The notes beneath the pieces were generated by a model. The model was not told the DNA's origin, searched no databases, and was given only the letters and a program-made list of their open reading frames with translations. Below, in pieces: positions 21,048 through 26,742 of a DNA stretch of 64,000 nucleotides (its first letter is position 1; each line of letters starts with the position of its first letter). Origin of the DNA: Pedomonas mirosovicensis (GTDB lineage Bacteria; Pseudomonadota; Alphaproteobacteria; Sphingomonadales; Sphingomonadaceae); NCBI RefSeq assembly GCF_022569295.1, contig NZ_JAKFIA010000001.1, positions 1,627,001 to 1,691,000 on the forward strand, read 5' to 3'. Made by a program: the position numbers and the translations under genes.

Positions 21048-21064
21048 AGCAATGAGCGTGCCAA
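21048..21064 (-). promoter_or_regulatory. Sigma-54 promoter of PEP-CTERM copy 1
   Basis: On the minus strand it reads TTGGCACGCTCATTGCT, matching the -24/-12 consensus TGGCACG-N4-TTGC with GG and GC separated by exactly ten bases. The predicted transcript starts near 21037 and has a leader of about 48 bases. Confidence 0.82.
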
Positions 21065-21120
21065 TTTGGGAAAATTGTCGAAACTCAACATCTTATGTCC
21101 GGACAGAATATATACGTTGC

Positions 21121-21153
21121 GTAACGGCGTAAATCTGGCCGACAAATTTCAAT
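21121..21153 (-). promoter_or_regulatory. Conserved upstream element, possible enhancer site (copy 1)
   Basis: A 33-bp block with core TTTGTCGGC and TTTACGCCGTTAC (minus strand). It matches the block upstream of copy 2 at 27 of 33 positions and ends 57 bp upstream of the -24 element, almost the same distance as in copy 2. Position and conservation suit an activator binding site for sigma-54 RNA polymerase; the activator is unknown. Confidence 0.6.
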
Positions 21154-21479
21154 GATATTGATTTAATGTAATAAAAAACTGAGGAAAACGGCGGGTCACA
21201 GGGCAAGGGCCAGTCGCGCGCATTCTTGCCGGCGGCAAGGCTGTGGCGCTGGGCGCAAACCCTCATGTAACCAAACAGGATAAAAATAGACAAAGCGATT
21301 GGCGCGCTGCCGCTATGGGCAGGTGTACTGGCGGGCCGTGCTTGTGTCTGAAGAACGGAAATTTTATTTCAGGGTTCCCTTGGCTGTCGTCATCCTGGCG
21401 GGAGCAGGGCCTGTATTGGTTGGCCAGGCGTTCTTGCTTCCCGCCAGGATCCGGTGATGGTTCTTCTGCCAATTCCGGC

Positions 21480-22244
21480 TTAGGCCTTGCGGCGGCGGCG
21501 CGCGGCCAGGCCAAGACCGAAGATGCCCGCGCCCACGAGACCCAGAGCGGCCGGCTCCGGGACCTGCTGGGCGGTAATCACGATGTTGGTCGGCAGAACC
21601 GAGCTCAGGTTCTCCTGCGTCAGGAAGTACAGCTCGGCCACGCCGTCGCCATCGATGTCGTCGAAGAAGATCTGGCCGCCTTCGAAGTTGGCTTCATCGA
21701 AGACGAGGCTGGCGGTGTACAGATAGTCCTCGATCTGGAACTGGACCGACAGGTCGCCTGGGTTGTTGAGAACGAAGATGTCATCGCAAACCGAGATGGA
21801 GTCCGGCAGGCAGGGCTCTTCGTTCAGGGTTTCCTCGAAGTCGATGAAGAAGGTCTGGCTGAACGCCGAACCGAGGCCGTCGTCGGTCGGGGCGAAGGTC
21901 AGGTCGATGATGAGGTCGGTGCTGGCGAGGGTCGGCGGGTCGATCGCGAAGTTGTTATGGGTCAGGGTCGCACCCGGCGAGCCAACGCCGTCGTTGGTAA
22001 TGATGGTGCCGGCGATGTTGTTGGTCACGCGCAGCTGGCTGAGGCCGCCGAGGTCCTCGGTGCCCCACTCGAGCACGTCCTCGTTGCCTTCGACAAACTG
22101 CGTAACCCCGGCGGGCGCCCAGTTATCCCAGGTTGCGTCGACCGTGTAGTCCCAGGACGTAATGAGGGCAGCCTGGGCAACGCCCGGAGCCGCGGCGAGC
22201 ATGCCTGCGGCAGCAACGCTCATGAGCAGTTTTTGCAGTTTCAT
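21480..22244 (-). CDS. THxN-family PEP-CTERM protein, copy 2
   Basis: A 254-residue paralogue of the adjacent gene, with the same order of parts: signal peptide (MKLQKLLMSVAAAGMLAAAP), LITSWDYTVDATWDNW, THNN signature, EPCLPDSISVC, DDIDGDGVAELYF, and the terminal VPEPAALGLVGAGIFGLGL with basic tail. The last ~100 residues are nearly identical between copies; the middle (TFAPTDDGLGSAF versus TFGPSGSGESVPF) has diverged most. The start is ATG 22244 with GGAG six bases upstream; in-frame ATGs slightly upstream are possible but leave no ribosome site. It has its own sigma-54 promoter, so the two genes need not be one operon. Confidence 0.93.
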   Translation of the reverse strand: MKLQKLLMSVAAAGMLAAAPGVAQAALITSWDYTVDATWDNWAPAGVTQFVEGNEDVLEWGTEDLGGLSQLRVTNNIAGTIITNDGVGSPGATLTHNNFAIDPPTLASTDLIIDLTFAPTDDGLGSAFSQTFFIDFEETLNEEPCLPDSISVCDDIFVLNNPGDLSVQFQIEDYLYTASLVFDEANFEGGQIFFDDIDGDGVAELYFLTQENLSSVLPTNIVITAQQVPEPAALGLVGAGIFGLGLAARRRRKA

Positions 22245-22324
22245 TTCCATCTCCCACAATGTCTGTGCCCTCGGGTTGGGTTGGTTGTGCCCTTGGGCTT
22301 GGTTGCTTTCGGCAAGGAGATAGA

Positions 22325-22341
22325 AGCAAGCGATGTGCCAA
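22325..22341 (-). promoter_or_regulatory. Sigma-54 promoter of PEP-CTERM copy 2
   Basis: The minus strand reads TTGGCACATCGCTTGCT. The -24 GG and -12 GC are separated by ten bases. It differs from the copy-1 promoter only in the spacer. The predicted transcript start is near 22314, about 70 bases before the ATG. Confidence 0.82.
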
Positions 22342-22396
22342 TTTGGATAAAGTGGCTATATCAATGCCTTATATCATAAGAAAATATGTCTGGTCT

Positions 22397-22429
22397 GTAA
22401 TGGCGTAAAATTAGCCGACAGAATTCAAT
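22397..22429 (-). promoter_or_regulatory. Conserved upstream element, possible enhancer site (copy 2)
   Basis: The counterpart of the block at 21121-21153, with 27 of 33 identical positions including TGTCGGC and TTTACGCC. It lies 56 bp upstream of the -24 element, against 57 bp in copy 1, while sequence between the two is poorly conserved. Confidence 0.6.
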
Positions 22430-22632
22430 AGTTTTGAATTAATTCAATGTAAAATAATGGATTTTCGGATTCTTGGCTGAGGGGAGAGGTAAGCGCACCT
22501 TGGTGGCAGCGCGTCCGGCGCGCGCGGAGCTTTGCGGCAAAACAAACCAAACAGGATAATAATAGGCTGATTTGTGCGGCGCAGCTGCGTATGCGCCGGC
22601 AAGGGTGGGGCACCAAACGACAAGGAAGAACG

Positions 22633-22659
22633 GGGGCACGGCTGTTGGCCGCGTGCCCC
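22633..22659 (-). terminator. Weak terminator-like hairpin after xth
   Basis: GGGGCACG and CGTGCCCC pair around an 11-base loop. On the minus strand the hairpin is followed by a pyrimidine-rich but not pure-T tail, so intrinsic termination is only possible. Confidence 0.35.
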
Positions 22660-22711
22660 TCTGGTCGCTTCCGCTACGGCGCCGGGTGCGCCGTCCTGCT
22701 CGAAAGGCGTT

Positions 22712-23515
22712 TTAGGCCGTGGTTTGGCCGTCCTTCAGCTCGCACCACACCGGCGTGTGATCCGAGGCCTTTTCCTGTCCCCGTGGGCGTCGATCGATAC
22801 CCGCCGTCACCATGCGGTCGGCGGCCTGGGGGGAGAGCAGCATGTGGTCGATGCGAAGGCCCCAGTCCTTCGACCAGGCGGCGGCCTGGTAATCCCAGTA
22901 GGTGAAGGCGTGGCCCTGGGGCTGCACGGCGCGGATGGCGTCGGTAAAGCCCAGCCACAGCAGTTCATGAAACAGGGCGCGGGATTCCGGCTGGGTAAGG
23001 GCGTCGTTCGCCATCTTGGCCACGTCCCACACATCCTCGTCGGTGGGGCAAACGTTGTAGTCGCCGGTCAGGACGTAGGGCCGCTCCTTTGCCAGTTCGG
23101 TCTTCGCGTGCGCGATCAGGCGGCGCATCCACGCCAGCTTGTAGTCGAACTTGGGGCCGGGCTGGGGGTTGCCGTTGGGCAGGTAGAGACAGGCGACCCG
23201 CACGTCTCCGCCCACCGTCGCCTCGATGAAGCGGGACTGCTCGTCCGTCTCGTCGTCATTCCCGGCAAGGTGGGGCAGGCCGATGGAGACATCCTCCAGC
23301 CCGATCCTGCTCAAAATGGCGACGCCGTTGAAGCCTTTCTGCCCCTGCACGGCGCACTCATAGCCGCGCGTCTGGAACTCCAGCCGGGGGAAGGTCTCCG
23401 TCTGGGTCTTGATTTCCTGCAGGCAGGCCACGTCCGGCTTGAACGTGTCCAGCCATTCCAGCAGGCGGGGCAGGCGCGCGCCGATCCCGTTGATGTTGAA
23501 GGTTGCGATCCGCAC
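22712..23515 (-). CDS. xth: Exodeoxyribonuclease III
   Basis: An AP endonuclease and 3'-5' exonuclease of base-excision repair. The protein has 267 residues, the normal size. The endonuclease/exonuclease/phosphatase fold motifs are all present: RIATFNINGIGARLP with the metal-site Asn, CLQEIKTQ with the catalytic Glu, CLYLPNGNP, LTGDYNVCPTDEDVWD, and the C-terminal GLRIDHMLLS and KASDHTPVWCEL with the catalytic Asp-His. The start is ATG 23515. It lies 29 bp downstream of erpA on the same strand, and the two are probably co-transcribed, an arrangement common in alphaproteobacteria. Confidence 0.96.
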   Translation of the reverse strand: MRIATFNINGIGARLPRLLEWLDTFKPDVACLQEIKTQTETFPRLEFQTRGYECAVQGQKGFNGVAILSRIGLEDVSIGLPHLAGNDDETDEQSRFIEATVGGDVRVACLYLPNGNPQPGPKFDYKLAWMRRLIAHAKTELAKERPYVLTGDYNVCPTDEDVWDVAKMANDALTQPESRALFHELLWLGFTDAIRAVQPQGHAFTYWDYQAAAWSKDWGLRIDHMLLSPQAADRMVTAGIDRRPRGQEKASDHTPVWCELKDGQTTA

Positions 23516-23544
23516 GTTTGCCCCCGTTCTGCTGCCGGTTTGGG

Positions 23545-23880
23545 TTAGATGGAGAAGGAGGTGCCGCAGCCGCAGGAGGACTGGGCGTTGGGGTTCTTCA
23601 CCTGGAACGACGCTGCCCCCAGCGTCTCGACATAATCCACTTCCGAACCTTCCAGCAGCGGCAGGCTGACAGCGTCTACCACCATGGTCACGCCATCCCG
23701 TTCCACCACCGTGTCATCGGGCTGGACGGTCTCGTCGAAGCCGAATTTGTATTGGAAGCCCGAGCAGCCCCCGCCATCGACCGACAGGCGCAGCTTGAGC
23801 CGGGGATTGCCCTGCCGCTCGATGAGCGTGGCGACCCGCTTGGCGGCTGCCTCCGAAAGGGCAACGGGTGATTGGGACAT
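23545..23880 (-). CDS. erpA: Iron-sulfur cluster insertion protein ErpA
   Basis: An A-type carrier that delivers iron-sulfur clusters to apo-proteins. The 111-residue protein has the three conserved cysteines C39 (GGGCSGF), C103 and C105 (SSCGCG). The sequence between them (KFGFDETVQPDDTVVERDGV) is closer to ErpA than to IscA or SufA. It is upstream of xth in the same direction. Likely clients in this window include IlvD and MoaA. Assembly genes for such clusters lie 16 kb away (desulfurases and ferredoxin). Confidence 0.92.
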   Translation of the reverse strand: MSQSPVALSEAAAKRVATLIERQGNPRLKLRLSVDGGGCSGFQYKFGFDETVQPDDTVVERDGVTMVVDAVSLPLLEGSEVDYVETLGAASFQVKNPNAQSSCGCGTSFSI

Positions 23881-23994
23881 AAAACGAACCTCCAGACTTC
23901 GGCGCTCATGGCCGCCTGTCTGATCTAAGGAAGACGAAGGCCGAATTCAATTGGCGCGGCCCCGCTGGGGCGGGATGGTTTTGGTCCGGCGCGT

Positions 23995-25206
23995 TTACCC
24001 TTGCGCCTTGGCGGCGCGCTGCGGGACCTGCGCGCCCAGGGCCCGCGACTGGATTTCCTGCAAGTCGGCGGCTGCCTTCAGGAATGGCAGCGGATTGAGT
24101 GCCCGGTCATCGAACCGCACCTCGTAATGCAGGTGGGTGCCGGTGGAGCGGCCGGTCGAGCCCATCTGCCCGATCACCGTGCCGGGGGCCACCCGCTGGC
24201 CGGGCTTGGCCTTGATGGCGGACATGTGGCCATAGCGCGTCACCAGCCCGCGGCCGTGGTCGATTTCAACCATCTTGCCATACGCGCCCCAGTATTCGGC
24301 GCGGGTGACAACGCCGCCTGCCGCCGCCACCACCGGCTCGCCATAGGTGCCGGCAAGGTCGACCCCGGTGTGGAACGCGCCGCCGCCGGTGAACGGGTCG
24401 TGCCGATAACCGAAGCTGCTGGAGCGGTGGTAGGACTTGACCGGGATGAGCGAGGGGATGGAAAGGCTCGCCCGCTCCAGCGAATCCAGCTTGTTCCAGG
24501 AGGCGATCAGGCTGCGGAACGGCGCCTGGAACGCGCCGGAGAACGGCTTGCCGTCCTTGCCGAGGCCTACCTTGACGAACGGGCCGCCCAAACCTGTCCT
24601 GCCCAGGCCGGTCTGGGGCAGGTTGACCGGGGACTGGCCCACCAGCTTGTGGGTGCTGATGCCAAGGCGTTTCAGCACCGCCTCGGTTTCCTTGATGCGC
24701 GTCTCGGCGGCAAGGCTGGCGGATCGGATGAGGGCCAGCTGCTGCTGCTCAAAGCTGCGGTAGCGCTGCAGTTCGGCGGAAACGTCGGTGGCTCCCGGCA
24801 GGACCGGCTCGCCGCTGGGCGAGACGCTTGCGGCGGCGAGGAGGGGGGCCTCTTCCGCAGCGGCGGCGTCCTCGGGCTCCTCCGGGCCCAGGTGCCGGTT
24901 CATCAGGTCCAGCAGCAGTTGCTGGCGGCTCTCGATCCGGCTGGCCAGCGCCGTGATGTCGCCTTCCAGCGCCTCGACCCGTTCCTCCCGTTGGGAGAGC
25001 TCGTAGTGGCGAACCGCCGCCGTCACGCCGGCCACGGTCACGCCGCCGAACAGCACGATGAAACCGGCCATGCCGGCCATCTGCGTAAGGGGCGTCAGGC
25101 GGACGAAGCGGACGTTGCCATTGCTTCTGAAGTAGATCTGCTGTTCCGGAAAGGCCTTGATGGCCTTTGTCTTGCAGACCTGGAGCAGGCCCTTGAATTT
25201 CTCCAC
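23995..25206 (-). CDS. Membrane-anchored M23 (LytM-type) peptidase
   Basis: A 403-residue envelope protein. A short cytoplasmic start precedes one transmembrane helix (about 45-65, MAGFIVLFGGVTVAGVTAAV), a coiled coil (about 70-105, with EALEGDITALASRIESRQQ), a linker rich in Ala/Glu, a second helical segment and a C-terminal M23 domain. Metal ligands are complete: H279 and D283 (FHTGVDLAG) and H358/H360 (HLHYEV), so it is probably an active peptidoglycan endopeptidase in the periplasm. The start is GTG 25206, with GGAG eight bases upstream. It sits in the same-direction run DUF455-bcp-glnE but is separated from DUF455 by a hairpin. Confidence 0.92.
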   Translation of the reverse strand: MEKFKGLLQVCKTKAIKAFPEQQIYFRSNGNVRFVRLTPLTQMAGMAGFIVLFGGVTVAGVTAAVRHYELSQREERVEALEGDITALASRIESRQQLLLDLMNRHLGPEEPEDAAAAEEAPLLAAASVSPSGEPVLPGATDVSAELQRYRSFEQQQLALIRSASLAAETRIKETEAVLKRLGISTHKLVGQSPVNLPQTGLGRTGLGGPFVKVGLGKDGKPFSGAFQAPFRSLIASWNKLDSLERASLSIPSLIPVKSYHRSSSFGYRHDPFTGGGAFHTGVDLAGTYGEPVVAAAGGVVTRAEYWGAYGKMVEIDHGRGLVTRYGHMSAIKAKPGQRVAPGTVIGQMGSTGRSTGTHLHYEVRFDDRALNPLPFLKAAADLQEIQSRALGAQVPQRAAKAQG

Positions 25207-25286
25207 TGTGGTCGCTCCTTCAGTTGCGTTTCTGCCAACCGTCTCAGGTTTCCGGCTTGCGCGCCGGCATCTCGCATGTCCTCTTC

Positions 25287-25323
25287 ACGCCGCCTTGGCC
25301 CCTGAAAAGCGGCGGCGTTTTTT
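25287..25323 (+). terminator. Plus-strand terminator-like hairpin between M23 and DUF455
   Basis: An eight-base-pair stem (ACGCCGCC / GGCGGCGT) with a 16-base loop is followed by six Ts on the plus strand. Both flanking genes are on the minus strand, so it would stop only antisense transcription. Confidence 0.45.
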
Positions 25324-25325
25324 AG

Positions 25326-26183
25326 TCAGGCCTGGGTGCCTCCTGCAAGAGGTTCGTAAAATTCCGGCGACAAACCGGCCTCCAGCCGCGCGGGATCGTT
25401 AAAGGGTGGTTTCAAACCGCCCCGAAAATAGCGCCGCACGGCCTCGTGGAAGGTCTCGGCAGGCGGCTTGCCCAAAACGTCGCACATATGGCGGAACCAG
25501 CGGTTGCCCGCCGCCACGTGGCCGATTTCGTCCCGGTAGATGCGCGCAAGAATTGCTGCGCTTTCGGGATCTTCGGCTCGCTCCAGCCGTTCGATAGTCT
25601 GCGGGGTCACGTCCAGTCCGCGCGCCTCCAGCACCTGCGGGACAACCGCGAGACGGGCGACGACATCGTGCGCGGTCACCTGCGCGGCCTCCCACAGGCC
25701 GTCGTGGGCGGGCAGGGCGCCGTAGCAGCTGCCGAGGTCACGCAGGCGCTTCTCCAGGAGGAGGAAGTGTAGTGCTTCCTCGTCGGCCACGCGCACCCAG
25801 TCGTCGGCGAAGCCGCGCGGCATCTCGGCCCCGAAGCGGGCCAGCAGGTCCCAGGCGAGGTCGATGGCGTTCAGCTCGATGTGCGCCAGCGCATGCAGGA
25901 GCGCCAGCCGCGCCGCTTCGGAGCCCGCCTTGCCGCGCTTGGGCATCCGGTTGGGCGGCAGCAGCTCCGGCTGCGCCGGACGGGCCGGCCGCGCGGGTGG
26001 CGGTGCATCGAACGCCCAGTCCAGCTGCCCCGCCCGCCAGGCTTCCGCATGGCGCTGCGACCGCCGCGCCTTCTCGGTCGCATCGGCGGTGGTCAGAACG
26101 TCGGTGGCCGCCTGACCCAAGGTGACTGGGCCCAAGATTGGGCCAGGGGTCTGGGGCCCGGCGTCCGGGGCGTGGCTGGACAT
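25326..26183 (-). CDS. Ferritin-like DUF455 protein
   Basis: A 285-residue protein of the DUF455 family, a four-helix ferritin-like fold related to tRNA hydroxylase MiaE. Candidate di-iron ligands are in LAHIELNAIDLAWD, VADEEALHFLLLEKRL (ExxH) and IYRDEIGHVAAGNRWF (second ExxH). The first ~85 residues are low-complexity (PPPARPARPAQPELLPP) and probably linker. No activity is established for the family. The start is ATG 26183 (MSSHAPDAGPQTPGP). It lies 58 bp downstream of bcp in the same direction; this order with glnE is familiar from sphingomonads. Confidence 0.88.
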   Translation of the reverse strand: MSSHAPDAGPQTPGPILGPVTLGQAATDVLTTADATEKARRSQRHAEAWRAGQLDWAFDAPPPARPARPAQPELLPPNRMPKRGKAGSEAARLALLHALAHIELNAIDLAWDLLARFGAEMPRGFADDWVRVADEEALHFLLLEKRLRDLGSCYGALPAHDGLWEAAQVTAHDVVARLAVVPQVLEARGLDVTPQTIERLERAEDPESAAILARIYRDEIGHVAAGNRWFRHMCDVLGKPPAETFHEAVRRYFRGGLKPPFNDPARLEAGLSPEFYEPLAGGTQA

Positions 26184-26241
26184 CAGCTGGTCCTTCCGTG
26201 AAACGCGATACGTCGTGAGAAACAGGAAAAGGGCCGTCGTC

Positions 26242-26742
26242 TCAGGACAGCGCCTTTACGGCCTTCAACACCGCATTGGCATGGCCCGTCACCTTCACCT
26301 TGCGCCAGACGGTCCGAACCACGCCGTCGCCGCCGATGAGGAAGGTGGCGCGCTCGATACCCATATACTTGCGGCCATACATGCTTTTCTCGACCCAAAC
26401 GCCGTAGGCGCGAATGGTTTCAAGATCGGGGTCGCTTCCGAGATGAACCGTGAGGTCGTACTTCTGCCGGAACTTGGCGTGGGAGGCGATGCTGTCCTTG
26501 GAAACACCAATGATTTCAGCGCCCAGCGCGTCGAACTCGGCCTTCAGCTCGCTGAACGCCTTGGCTTCCGAAGTGCAGCCCGAGGTGTCGTCCTTGGGGT
26601 AGAAGTAAAGCACGAGCGGCTTGCCCCTAAAGTCGGCGAGGCTGACCGTGTGGCCATCATCGAGCGCCAGGGTGAAGTTGGGGGCCGGCTGGCCTGCTTC
26701 CACAACGCCGCCTTCCACGGCAGCAGCTTCCATCGTCGTCAT
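26242..26742 (-). CDS. bcp: Thioredoxin-dependent peroxiredoxin Bcp/PrxQ type
   Basis: Reduces hydrogen peroxide and organic hydroperoxides. The protein has 166 residues. The peroxidatic cysteine is C56 in YPKDDTSGCTSEA; the usual resolving cysteine five residues later is replaced by lysine, so it should work as a one-Cys or atypically resolved enzyme. Other family blocks (FRGKPLVLYFYP, IIGVSKDS, RATFLIGGDGVV) are normal. ATG 26742 overlaps the glnE stop by four bases (ATGA), indicating translational coupling. The first ~15 residues (MTTMEAAAVEGGVVEAG) are an unusual alanine-rich extension. Confidence 0.92.
   Translation of the reverse strand: MTTMEAAAVEGGVVEAGQPAPNFTLALDDGHTVSLADFRGKPLVLYFYPKDDTSGCTSEAKAFSELKAEFDALGAEIIGVSKDSIASHAKFRQKYDLTVHLGSDPDLETIRAYGVWVEKSMYGRKYMGIERATFLIGGDGVVRTVWRKVKVTGHANAVLKAVKALS

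Larger units (their letters stand above)
20990..21479. other. AT-rich upstream region of PEP-CTERM copy 1
   Basis: 490 bp, markedly AT-richer than the coding DNA around it. It holds the sigma-54 promoter at 21048-21064, the conserved element at 21121-21153 and AACCAAACAGGATAA at 21269-21283, which also occurs upstream of copy 2 at 22545. The remainder (about 21300-21479), next to the end of copy 2, shows nothing I can name. Confidence 0.7.
20216..22566 (-). repeat. Tandem duplication of gene plus promoter
   Basis: Unit 1 (20216 to about 21290) and unit 2 (21480 to about 22566) each contain a PEP-CTERM gene and about 300 bp upstream. Not only the coding regions match: the promoter, the 33-bp element and the distal AACCAAACAGGATAA are shared in the same order. 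Confidence 0.8.
22245..22711. other. Upstream region of PEP-CTERM copy 2 / downstream of xth
   Basis: 467 bp. The first ~320 bp are AT-rich and hold the sigma-54 promoter, the conserved element and the distal shared motif of copy 2. The remainder, up to the xth stop, contains a weak hairpin (22633-22659) and nothing else I can support. Confidence 0.7.
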
